From an uncultured Acidimicrobiaceae bacterium (lineage in GTDB: Bacteria; Actinomycetota; Acidimicrobiia; Spongiisociales; UBA5794): a stretch of 8,005 nucleotides of DNA. Position numbers and translations under genes: made by a program. The notes beneath the pieces were generated by a model, which saw only the letters and a program-made list of their open reading frames with translations, made no database searches and was not told the DNA's origin. Positions 1 to 8,005 of the stretch are shown here, one piece after another (position 1 is the first letter of the stretch; every line of letters begins with the position of its first letter). The DNA lies in contig CAMYJM010000092.1 of NCBI GenBank assembly GCA_947258635.1, positions 1 to 8,005 on the forward strand, read 5' to 3'.

Positions 1-2286
<2,286 letters not shown>

Positions 2287-2288
2287 CC

Positions 2289-2322
2289 TACCTGGTTACC
2301 TGGTACTCAGTACCTAGTACCT
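2289..2322. repeat. Short TACC-type tandem repeats just after clpC
   Basis: Three bases after the clpC stop, TACCTGGT occurs twice in perfect tandem (2289-2304). After ACTC, AGTACCT occurs twice in perfect tandem (2309-2322). GGTACT (2302-2307) is also the inverse complement of AGTACC at 2309-2314 and at 2316-2321, so it can fold with either copy. The AT-richer, low-complexity character contrasts with the flanking high-GC DNA. The function is unknown; it could be a dispersed intergenic repeat or slippage product. Confidence 0.6.
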
Positions 2323-2329
2323 ACTACTT

Positions 2330-2345
2330 AGTGCCGCTTGGCACT
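2330..2345 (+). terminator. Small hairpin downstream of clpC (weak terminator candidate)
   Basis: AGTGCC and GGCACT form a perfect 6-bp stem around a GCTT loop, 44 bases after the clpC stop. No T-run follows, so intrinsic termination is doubtful. It may instead be a 3' stabilising stem or part of a Rho-dependent end. It is the best hairpin between clpC and the lipoprotein gene's putative promoter. Confidence 0.3.
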
Positions 2346-2406
2346 TGGCGCTAACTGCTCTCCGTGTCAGAACGGCCAATCACGGTGTCGCGCGGTGGTG
2401 ACTAGA

Positions 2407-2424
2407 TCATCGAGCCTCCGATGA
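2407..2424. promoter_or_regulatory. Dyad TCATCG-N6-CGATGA, candidate operator
   Basis: A perfect 6-bp inverted repeat separated by six bases lies 5 bp upstream of a possible -10 box (TAGACT, 2429-2434). It would therefore cover the spacer and -35 region. CTAG occurs on both sides (2402-2405 and 2428-2431), extending the quasi-symmetry. Position and symmetry suggest a repressor site controlling the importer, but no regulator gene is visible and the dyad could be chance. Confidence 0.35.
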
Positions 2425-2428
2425 GAGC

Positions 2429-2434
2429 TAGACT
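2429..2434 (+). promoter_or_regulatory. Possible -10 box of the lipoprotein gene
   Basis: TAGACT fits the actinobacterial TAnnnT -10 pattern and lies 58 bases upstream of the ATG. No good -35 hexamer lies at normal spacing. The call rests on the -10 match and its position only, so it is tentative. Confidence 0.25.
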
Positions 2435-2441
2435 GCGAACT

Positions 2442-2483
2442 GCTCGCCCACTCGGGTGAGCCCTCGTACAAGCAACGAAGGGG
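2442..2483 (+). promoter_or_regulatory. Two adjacent leader hairpins, the second able to mask the Shine-Dalgarno
   Basis: Hairpin 1 pairs GCTCGCCC (2442-2449) with GGGTGAGC (2454-2461): eight pairs, one of them G-U, around a 4-base loop. Hairpin 2 pairs CCCTCGT (2461-2467) with ACGAAGGG (2475-2482), with one bulged A, and so engages the ribosome binding site GAAGGGG (2477-2483). That site is 9 bases before the ATG at 2493. C2461 is shared by both stems, so the last pairs compete. It matches no riboswitch class I recognise. The pairings are visible; a regulatory role is inferred. Confidence 0.35.
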
Positions 2484-2492
2484 TTCCGAAAA

Positions 2493-3707
2493 ATGTTCTC
2501 TGCCTTTAAGAAGCGCGGCGCCTTCCTGGCGCTCCTCTTCTCATTTGCACTCGTAGTCGCGGCATGCGCCGAAGATGAGCCGGCCGCCACGACTACGACG
2601 GCTGCGCCGGCGACCACGGCCGCGCCGGCGACCACGGCTGCGCCGGCGACCACGGCTGCGCCGACCACCACCTTGCCGCCGCCCACCCCGGGCCGCGAGA
2701 TCTCGGCTTGCCAGGTCTCGGACACGGGCGGTATCGACGATGCCAGCTTCAACGCGTCAGCTTGGGCAGGCGCCCAACGTGCGGAAGCCGAGTTGGAGGG
2801 CGTGTCGATCGCGTTCCTCGAGTCCGGTGACGCGGCTGACTATCGGCCCAATATCGACGCGTTCATCGCTGAGGGTTGCGCCGTAATCCTCACGATCGGG
2901 TTCCTGCTGGCCGACGACACGGCCGCGGCCGCGGCGGACAATCCCAACCAGCTGTTCGCGATCGTCGACCAGGCACCCGGGCCCTTCCCGCCATGGGCGG
3001 ACGCCGAGGGCAACATGATGGCCGATTACGCCAACCTGCGCGGGCTGACCTTCTCGACGGACGAAGCGGCGTTCCTCGCCGGGTACATGGCGGCGGGCGC
3101 CTCAGAGACCGGTGTTGTCGGCACCTTCGGCGGCCTCCCGATCCCGCCGGTGACCATCTTCATGGACGGGTTTGTTCGCGGCGTCGACCACTACAACTCG
3201 GTCAAGGGAACCTCCGTGGTTGCTCTTGGCTATGACGTCGAGAGTGGCGAAGGCCAGTTCACGAACAACTTCGACAGCCTGGACGATGGTCGCTCGTTCG
3301 CCGAGACGCTGGTCAACAACGGCGCCGACATCGTGCTGCCCGTTGCCGGGCCCGTCGGCCTCGGCTCCGCGGCCCTGTGCCAGGACACCGGTGCTTGCCT
3401 GATCCTCGGCGTCGATGCCGACTGGAACGCCACGGCGGCCGAGTTCAGCGACGTCATCCTGACGTCGATCCTGAAGAACATCGACGTTGCGATCTTCAAC
3501 ACGATCAACAACGTGCTGGTGCTCGACTCGCTCGGCAACCCGTTCAACGGCACCCTCGCCAACGGTGGTGTCGGCCTGGCGGCGCTCCAGGACAACGCTG
3601 ACCGCGTGTCCGCCGAGCTGGCCCAAGAAGTCGCCGACCTCGAGGCTGCCATCGTGGCGGCCGGGAGCCTTCCCGACTTCCTGGCTTCCTTGGCGGCTGA
3701 CGGCTAG
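2493..3707 (+). CDS. BMP-family substrate-binding lipoprotein (nucleoside/purine ABC importer)
   Basis: Extracytoplasmic receptor of a BmpA/PnrA/NupN-type importer, expected to bind nucleosides; the exact ligand cannot be read from sequence. Residues 1-25 are a lipoprotein signal: KKR, then a hydrophobic stretch, then lipobox VAAC with acylated Cys25. Residues 29-66 are a Thr/Ala/Pro tether with repeated AAPATT. The BMP domain begins at about 70 with the hallmark DTGGIDDASFN (77-87), followed by TIGFLLADDTAAAA, DEAAFLAGYMA, GTFGG, FMDGF and VAGPVGLG. The segment TSILKNIDVA near 325-334 carries Lys328, in a stretch that contacts ligand in characterised relatives. Cysteines at 73, 129, 296 and 302 could form disulfides. 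At 404 aa it is longer than typical (about 330-360) because of the tether. The ATG is supported by GAAGGGG at 2477-2483 and the correctly placed signal peptide. It is followed by a strong hairpin and then the ATPase and permease genes. Confidence 0.93.
   Translation: MFSAFKKRGAFLALLFSFALVVAACAEDEPAATTTTAAPATTAAPATTAAPATTAAPTTTLPPPTPGREISACQVSDTGGIDDASFNASAWAGAQRAEAELEGVSIAFLESGDAADYRPNIDAFIAEGCAVILTIGFLLADDTAAAAADNPNQLFAIVDQAPGPFPPWADAEGNMMADYANLRGLTFSTDEAAFLAGYMAAGASETGVVGTFGGLPIPPVTIFMDGFVRGVDHYNSVKGTSVVALGYDVESGEGQFTNNFDSLDDGRSFAETLVNNGADIVLPVAGPVGLGSAALCQDTGACLILGVDADWNATAAEFSDVILTSILKNIDVAIFNTINNVLVLDSLGNPFNGTLANGGVGLAALQDNADRVSAELAQEVADLEAAIVAAGSLPDFLASLAADG
2601..2672 (+). repeat. 18-bp in-frame tandem repeat encoding AAPATT
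   Basis: Four consecutive 18-bp units occur in frame in the lipoprotein gene: three encode AAPATT and the last AAPTTT. The first three differ from each other only at one third-codon position (GCT or GCC). The near-identity at DNA level suggests slippage or recombination, making the tether length potentially variable between strains. Confidence 0.85.
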
Positions 3708-3719
3708 AGCGACCCGCCG

Positions 3720-3774
3720 ATCGAACACGAGGAAAGGGGCCCGGTGGGGGCCCCTTTCTTCGTTGATGTTCGAT
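3720..3774 (+). terminator. Strong nested hairpin between lipoprotein and ATPase genes
   Basis: The core stem is GAAAGGGGCCC (3732-3742) with GGGCCCCTTTC (3748-3758), 11 perfect pairs around loop GGTGG. It is extended by CGAG with TTCG (3728-3731 with 3759-3762, one G-U). After a 4-base bulge (3763-3766), a further perfect stem pairs ATCGAACA (3720-3727) with TGTTCGAT (3767-3774). The 3' arm is pyrimidine-rich (TTTCTTCGTT) but has no long T-run. It lies 12 bases after the lipoprotein stop. It probably acts as a partial terminator or as a 3' end protector that raises lipoprotein mRNA over the transporter mRNA. Confidence 0.8.
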
Positions 3775-3805
3775 TCGACATGGGCGGCTGACTCCCGTCT
3801 AGTCT
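3775..3805 (+). promoter_or_regulatory. Possible promoter for the ATPase-permease genes
   Basis: TCGACA (3775-3780) and TAGTCT (3800-3805) resemble -35 and -10 hexamers but are 19 bp apart, longer than ideal. The site directly follows the nested hairpin and precedes the ATPase start by 37 bases. It would allow expression of the three downstream genes independently of read-through. Weak consensus matches make this tentative. Confidence 0.25.
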
Positions 3806-3827
3806 GCCGGACGCACACTCGCGATAC

Positions 3828-3835
3828 GGAAGAGG
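3828..3835 (+). promoter_or_regulatory. Ribosome binding site of the ATPase gene
   Basis: GGAAGAGG lies 7 bases before GTG 3843. It decides the GTG start, which has no competing ATG nearby and gives the family-typical beginning VATLELRGITKRFPGV. Confidence 0.7.
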
Positions 3836-3842
3836 CCCGTCG

Positions 3843-5351
3843 GTGGCGACGCTCGAGCTCAGGGGAATCACCAAACGATTTCCCGGTGTGCTTGCCAACG
3901 ACAGCGTCGACCTCGAGGTCAGCTCCGGCGAGATCCTCGGTCTGCTCGGCGAAAACGGCGCCGGCAAGACCACGCTGATGAACATCCTCTACGGCCTCTA
4001 CTCGGCCGACGAGGGTGAGATCCTCATCGACGGCGTGCCCCAGTCCTTTGCCGGGCCCGGCGATGCCATCGCCGCCGGCATCGGAATGGTCCATCAGCAC
4101 TTCATGCTCGTGCCGGTCTTCACCGTCACGGAGAACGTCGTCCTCGGCGTCGAGCCCGTCGGCCCCGGCGGAGTGATCAACATCAAGGAAGCCAAGCGAG
4201 AAGTCCGGGAGATCTCGCAGAAGTACGGGCTCGAGGTCGACCCCGATGCGATCATCGAGGATATCCCGGTCGGTATCCAGCAACGGGTCGAGATCATCAA
4301 GGTGCTCTTCCGCAATGCCGAGTTCTTGATCTTCGACGAGCCCACGGCGGTCCTGACGCCTCAAGAGATCGAGGAGTTCTTCGGCATCCTCAACGGGCTC
4401 CGTGATGCGGGCAAGGCGATCATCTTCATCACCCACAAGTTGAAAGAGGTCATCGAGGTCTCCGACGACATCGCAGTACTGCGGCGAGGTGCCATGGCCG
4501 GCCGCGCCGATCCGGCCACGACCACCGAAGCGGACCTCGCCAACCTGATGGTCGGCCGGCCCGTGGAGCTCGTCGTCGCCAAGGGCGCGGCCCAGCCGGG
4601 CGCCCCGGTGCTGACGGTGGCGGACCTGGTGGTGCTCGACGACCGGGACCAGGTGGCGGTCGCCTCCATCTCCTTTGACGTCAAAGCGGGCGAGATCGTC
4701 GGCATCGCCGGAGTCCAGGGCAACGGTCAGACTGAGCTGGTCGAAGCCCTCACCGGCCTGCGCGGGGTGGCCGCGGGCACGGTGACGATCGGCGACAAAG
4801 TGGTAACCCATGCGACGCCGCGCCAGATCCATGAACACTCCGTCGCCCACATCCCGGAGGACCGCCAGCGCAGCGGTCTCGTGATGAGTTTCAGCATCAC
4901 CGAGAACATGGTGCTCGACGGCTACTACCACGAGCCCTACTCGCGCGGGATCAAGATGGACTGGGACCAGGCCCGGGCCAAGGCCGGGGAGCTCGTCGAG
5001 CAATACGATGTGCGCACTCCCGGCACGGAGGTGGCGGCCAACACGCTCTCGGGAGGCAACCAGCAGAAGGTGATCGTGGCTCGGGAGTTCGGTAGAGAGG
5101 TCCGGCTGGTGATCGCGGCCCAGCCCACCAGGGGGATCGACGTCGGTTCGATCGAGTACATCCACGAGCGCATCGTCGAAGAGCGTGATCGCGGAGCGGG
5201 CTTGCTGATCGTCTCGACCGAACTCGACGAGGTGATGGCGCTTTCGGATCGCATCCTGGTGATGTTCGACGGCAAGGTCGTCGCCGAGTACGAGGGCGGA
5301 GCCGTAACGGCCGAAGAAATCGGCCTGGCGATGGCGGGAGCAGCGCCATGA
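3843..5351 (+). CDS. Nucleoside ABC importer ATPase, tandem NBDs (NupO/YufO type)
   Basis: 502-aa cytoplasmic ATPase with two nucleotide-binding domains in one chain, the usual size and plan for BMP-system and sugar (RbsA/MglA-like) importers. NBD1: Walker A GENGAGKT (36-43), Q-loop Gln85, atypical signature PVGIQ (142-146), Walker B IFDEP with Asp165 and Glu166, H-switch His198. NBD2 has a degenerate Walker A GVQGNGQT (290-297) with Gln296 in place of Lys. Its signature LSGGNQQ (402-408) is canonical. Its Walker B reads IAAQPTRG, with Ala426 and Gln427 for Asp and Glu, and Thr459 replaces the His switch. AAQPTRG is characteristic of this family, so these changes are not damage. By geometry, NBD1 Walker A with NBD2 signature forms the working site, and the other site is dead. 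The stop overlaps the next start as ATGA. Neighbours identify it as the motor for the lipoprotein and permeases. Confidence 0.95.
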   Translation: MATLELRGITKRFPGVLANDSVDLEVSSGEILGLLGENGAGKTTLMNILYGLYSADEGEILIDGVPQSFAGPGDAIAAGIGMVHQHFMLVPVFTVTENVVLGVEPVGPGGVINIKEAKREVREISQKYGLEVDPDAIIEDIPVGIQQRVEIIKVLFRNAEFLIFDEPTAVLTPQEIEEFFGILNGLRDAGKAIIFITHKLKEVIEVSDDIAVLRRGAMAGRADPATTTEADLANLMVGRPVELVVAKGAAQPGAPVLTVADLVVLDDRDQVAVASISFDVKAGEIVGIAGVQGNGQTELVEALTGLRGVAAGTVTIGDKVVTHATPRQIHEHSVAHIPEDRQRSGLVMSFSITENMVLDGYYHEPYSRGIKMDWDQARAKAGELVEQYDVRTPGTEVAANTLSGGNQQKVIVAREFGREVRLVIAAQPTRGIDVGSIEYIHERIVEERDRGAGLLIVSTELDEVMALSDRILVMFDGKVVAEYEGGAVTAEEIGLAMAGAAP

Positions 5352-6568
5352 CGGAACCGCAGACCCCGGCCCCGGACAACGGCCCCGACTCGGCGTCGGG
5401 TTCCCGCTGGGCTGCTTTCATGGACGACCTCACCGGGGTCAACGTCGACTGGCGTTCGGCCTTGCTCGTGCCGGTGCTCGCCATCACCGCCGCTCTGGCC
5501 GTCAGCGTCATCATCATCGTCGTGTCCGACATCGAGCTGTGGCGCGAGTTCTCGCTCAGCGCGCTGGGAGATGCGATCGGCCAGGCCGGCTCGGCGATGT
5601 GGGCCCTCTTCACCGGCTCTTTCGGTTCGTTGGCCGCGGTGTCCTCGACACTCGCATTCAGCGCTCCGCTCATTCTCGCCGGGCTGTCGGTGGCCATCGG
5701 TTTCAAGGCCGGTCTGTTCAATATCGGGGCCGAGGGCCAGATGCTCATGGGGGGGATGGCGGCGGTGGCGCTCGGCATCACGATCGATATCCCGGTCTTC
5801 TTGAACGTCCCGCTGGCCGTGATCGGAGCGATGGTCGGTGGCGGGATCTGGGGTGGCATCGCCGGCCTGCTGCGGGCGCGCACCGGCGCCCATGAGGTGA
5901 TCACGACGATCATGCTCAACTCGATCGCCGGGCTGGCCGTGATCTGGATGCTGTCCACCGACTTCTTCCAGCCGGCGGGCCGCCAGGACCCGGTCTCCGA
6001 GGACATTGCGGTCTCGGCCCGCTTGCCCCGGTTGCTCGGATTCCTCGACCGCACCGACTTGCGGGTCCACTTCGGGATCATCATCGCCCTGATCGCGGCC
6101 TATGCGATCTACTGGTTGCTCTACAAGTCGACAATCGGTTTCGAGTTCAGGGCCGTCGGGTTCAACCCCGACGCCGCCCACTACGCCGGCATGAAGGTCA
6201 CCTGGCTCTACGTGTCCGTGATGGCACTCGCCGGCGGCCTGGCTGGTATCGCCGGGATGACGCAGATCAACGGCCTGCTCTATCGAGCGAGCCCTGGGTT
6301 TGCCGCCGGGATCGGTTTCGACGCGATCTCTCTGGCGCTCCTCGGGAGGTCGCATCCCGCCGGCGTCGTCGCCGCCGGGTTCCTGTTCGGAGCGCTCCGG
6401 GCCGGTGGTTTGGAGATGCAAGTGGTCACCGACGTCCCGATCGACCTTATCGGCGTGATCCAGGCGCTCGTTGTGGTCTTCATCGCGGCACCGGCGCTGA
6501 TCCGGGCGATCTTCCGGGTCAAGACCGGTGAGGAGATCGGGCAGCTGACGACGGGGTGGGGCACGTGA
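5348..6568 (+). CDS. Nucleoside ABC importer permease 1 (NupP/YufP type)
   Basis: Integral membrane subunit of the BPD_transp_2 (branched-chain amino acid/ribose/nucleoside-type) permease class, 406 aa. A hydrophilic N-terminus of about 36 residues is followed by about 9-10 hydrophobic segments: near 39-60, 95-120, 132-147, 150-176, 186-205, 242-260, 283-303, 316-334, 349-365 and 374-396. Family motifs are FNIGAEGQ (124-131), GAHEVITTIMLN (180-191), the cytoplasmic loop FRAVGFNPDAAHYAG, which should contact the ATPase, and LGRSHPAGVVAAGFLFGAL. The ATG at 5348 overlaps the ATPase stop by 4 bp (ATGA), and a GGGAG lies 7 bases upstream, so translation is probably coupled. It should pair with the next gene product as a heterodimer. 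The sequence appears intact. Confidence 0.94.
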   Translation: MTEPQTPAPDNGPDSASGSRWAAFMDDLTGVNVDWRSALLVPVLAITAALAVSVIIIVVSDIELWREFSLSALGDAIGQAGSAMWALFTGSFGSLAAVSSTLAFSAPLILAGLSVAIGFKAGLFNIGAEGQMLMGGMAAVALGITIDIPVFLNVPLAVIGAMVGGGIWGGIAGLLRARTGAHEVITTIMLNSIAGLAVIWMLSTDFFQPAGRQDPVSEDIAVSARLPRLLGFLDRTDLRVHFGIIIALIAAYAIYWLLYKSTIGFEFRAVGFNPDAAHYAGMKVTWLYVSVMALAGGLAGIAGMTQINGLLYRASPGFAAGIGFDAISLALLGRSHPAGVVAAGFLFGALRAGGLEMQVVTDVPIDLIGVIQALVVVFIAAPALIRAIFRVKTGEEIGQLTTGWGT

Positions 6569-7887
6569 CGGCCGCCGCAACGACACCCGCGGCCATCGTC
6601 GTGCGGACTCCGGCGGAGATCAAGAGATCTCGCTACCTGGGCTTCACGTACCTGTTCCTCGCCGTCGTCGTCCTGTGGTTCTTCGCTCGCTGGAGCGTCG
6701 ACCTCGGCAACTTCACATTCAAGCTCGCCAGGCCGACGGATCCCTCGGCGCCGGACCTCACGATGTCGGCCGGACGGGTGACGCTGATCGTCGGCGTCGT
6801 GCTCGCCGCCATGGGCGGGGTGCAGTTGGCTCGAGGGTTTGGGAAGATGAACAACTTCGTCCTGTCCATCGGCCTTTTCCTGTTCATATTCGCCTTCCTG
6901 GCATGGGCAACGGCGCAGAGCTCGATCGGGGCTTTCAGCATGGTCGGCATGATGAAGACCACCATCGTGCGCAGCATTCCGATCACACTGGGGGCGCTGG
7001 CGGGGGTGATGTCAGAACGGGTAGCCGTCATCAATATCGCCATCGAGGGCCAGTTGCTGGCCGGCGCGTTTGTCGCCGTCGTCGTGGCGTCACCGTTGAC
7101 CGGCGGAGAGGACCCGACACTCATCCTCGGATCTCCGATCGGTGGATGGATCGGAGTGGGCGCGGCGATACTCGCCGGGATGCTGCTCGCCTGGGTACTG
7201 GCCGTCCTGTCTATCAGATACGTCGTCGACCAGATCATCGTCGGCGTCGTGATCACGATCTTCGTTGTCGGGATGACCTCATTCCTCGCGCTGCGCTGGC
7301 TGGCGGACAATCCCGAGCTCAACAAGGGCCCGATCTTCAAGTCGATCGGCATCCCGCTGCTGGCCGACATACCCTTCCTGGGGCCGGTGCTGTTCGACCA
7401 CAACATCTTCGTGTTCGGTTCGTTCATCCTCGTGGCGTTCCTTACGTTCCTGCTGTTCCGCACCAGGTGGGGTCTGCGGGCCCGGGCAGTCGGAGAGCAC
7501 CCCAAAGCGGCCGACACGCTGGGCGTCAACGTGTATCGCACCCGGTACCTGAACGTCATCATCGGTGGCGCCGTTGCCGGGTTCGGTGGGGCGTTCTTCA
7601 CGCTCGGCTCGGTCGGCCGATTCGATGAGAACATGACGAACGGGCGCGGGTTCATCGGCCTGGCGGCCATGATCTTCGGCAGATGGCATCCTGTGGGGGC
7701 GATGGCCGCCGGCCTCGTTTTCGGATTCGCCGACGCCATGTCGCAGACCCTCGGAATCCTGCAGACCGGCATCCCATCGGAGTTCCTGGGCATGGTGCCG
7801 TTCATCGCAACGATCCTGGTGGTGGCCGGGCTCGTCGGGAAGGCGCGCCCACCGGCCGCCGACGGTCAGCCCTACATCAAGCAGTAG
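6565..7887 (+). CDS. Nucleoside ABC importer permease 2 (NupQ/YufQ type), N-terminally extended
   Basis: Second membrane subunit, 440 aa from GTG 6565. I prefer this start because it overlaps the previous stop as GTGA, the same 4-bp coupling as upstream, with GGGG-rich sequence just before it. GTG 6556 in frame would add three residues. The conserved core begins near residue 122 (FSMVGMMKTTIVRSIPITLG) and carries VINIAIEGQ (155-163), RARAVGEHPKAADTLGV (the likely ATPase-contacting loop), GRGFIGLAAMIFGRWHP and a C-terminal PPAADGQPYIKQ. All of these are typical of the NupQ group. Ahead of the core are about 120 residues with three likely membrane helices (about 26-42, 72-88, 97-117), absent from the roughly 320-aa Bacillus-type proteins. 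It forms the translocation pathway with permease 1. No terminator is evident after it. Confidence 0.92.
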   Translation: MTAAATTPAAIVVRTPAEIKRSRYLGFTYLFLAVVVLWFFARWSVDLGNFTFKLARPTDPSAPDLTMSAGRVTLIVGVVLAAMGGVQLARGFGKMNNFVLSIGLFLFIFAFLAWATAQSSIGAFSMVGMMKTTIVRSIPITLGALAGVMSERVAVINIAIEGQLLAGAFVAVVVASPLTGGEDPTLILGSPIGGWIGVGAAILAGMLLAWVLAVLSIRYVVDQIIVGVVITIFVVGMTSFLALRWLADNPELNKGPIFKSIGIPLLADIPFLGPVLFDHNIFVFGSFILVAFLTFLLFRTRWGLRARAVGEHPKAADTLGVNVYRTRYLNVIIGGAVAGFGGAFFTLGSVGRFDENMTNGRGFIGLAAMIFGRWHPVGAMAAGLVFGFADAMSQTLGILQTGIPSEFLGMVPFIATILVVAGLVGKARPPAADGQPYIKQ

Positions 7888-8005
7888 CCGCCGGCCGGGC
7901 CCTCGGAGGAGCCTGCTGAGCAATCCAATTGCGGCGTCTCTGCGGCTCTCATCGCCCCTGCCTTCGCCCGACGATCTCGAAGTATCTACTGATACTCCTT
8001 CGCTC
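7888..8005. other. Non-coding tail of the window
   Basis: No convincing coding region, RNA gene or strong terminator is seen. There is a 5-bp dyad GCAAT-CCA-ATTGC (7920-7932) and the longer dyad at 7981-7996. BMP importer clusters are often followed by nucleoside-catabolism genes such as cytidine deaminase or thymidine phosphorylase, but none begins here. Confidence 0.5.
7981..7996. promoter_or_regulatory. Perfect dyad AGTATC-TACT-GATACT
   Basis: A 6-bp perfect inverted repeat with a 4-base centre, AT-rich within GC-rich surroundings. It lies 93 bases past the last permease stop, almost at the window edge. CGA (7978-7980) and TCG (8000-8002) could extend it across a 3-base bulge. It could be an operator for a gene beyond the edge, or a weak 3' hairpin. 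The window ends too soon to tell. Confidence 0.35.

Noticed and set aside
2364..2405. 13-codon GTG open frame between clpC and the lipoprotein gene
   Set aside because: No Shine-Dalgarno, very short, and it ends within the putative promoter and operator area.
2287..2492. Known purine riboswitch in the lipoprotein leader
   Set aside because: The conserved junction and loop sequences of the purine aptamer are not present. Only unclassified hairpins are seen.
2601..2672. Tandem repeats considered as a CRISPR-like array
   Set aside because: Units are contiguous with no spacers, in frame, and encode a lipoprotein tether.
3102..5165. Long minus-strand open frame opposite the lipoprotein and ATPase genes
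   Set aside because: It crosses two well-supported + strand genes and the strong hairpin between them. The product is Asp/Gly/Arg/His-rich low-information sequence typical of GC-rich antisense frames.
6556..6564. GTG 6556 as start of permease 2
   Set aside because: Possible, but GTG 6565 forms the GTGA overlap with the preceding stop, mirroring the ATGA junction upstream, and leaves room for the G-rich ribosome binding site. The difference is only three residues.
4937..6586. Minus-strand frames opposite the ATPase and permease 1
   Set aside because: Arg/Asp/Pro-rich composition and no domain motif, while the + strand has conserved transporter motifs throughout.
6633..7805. Minus-strand and alternative + frames over permease 2
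   Set aside because: The true frame shows membrane helices and NupQ motifs. The other frames are compositional artefacts.

Overview
The window is high-GC DNA, all read on the + strand. It holds the 3' part of a clpC gene followed by a complete four-gene BMP-type nucleoside ABC importer cluster. The organism looks like an actinobacterium. The ClpC sequence is close to actinobacterial ClpC1 as I remember it. The importer lipoprotein has the Thr/Ala/Pro-rich post-lipobox tether common in Acidimicrobiia-like lineages. Assignment to an uncultured Acidimicrobiia-type actinobacterium is an inference.

Layout. 1-2286: clpC, entering from the left edge with roughly 75-80 N-terminal residues missing. 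2287-2492: an intergenic region with short TACC-type tandem repeats, a small hairpin, a dyad next to a possible -10 box, and two adjacent hairpins, the second of which can pair with the Shine-Dalgarno of the next gene. 2493-3707: substrate-binding lipoprotein. 3708-3842: a very strong nested hairpin (attenuator or terminator), then a possible promoter and a clear ribosome binding site. 3843-5351: double-NBD ATPase. 5348-6568 and 6565-7887: two membrane permeases. The last three genes overlap by 4 bp each (ATGA, then GTGA) and are probably translationally coupled. 7888-8005: non-coding as far as visible, ending in a perfect dyad.

How the genes work together. The lipoprotein, tethered outside the membrane, should capture a nucleoside and hand it to the permease heterodimer, which is powered by the tandem-NBD ATPase. 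This is the architecture of Bacillus subtilis NupNOPQ and related BmpA/Nup and Rns systems. The hairpin after the lipoprotein gene would allow more lipoprotein than membrane complex to be made. ClpC is the AAA+ unfoldase partner of ClpP and has no evident functional link to the importer.

Nothing here is clearly a novel system. The points most worth a second look are the regulatory structures at 2407-2483 and 3720-3774, the complementary degeneration of the two ATPase sites, and the three-helix N-terminal extension of the second permease.
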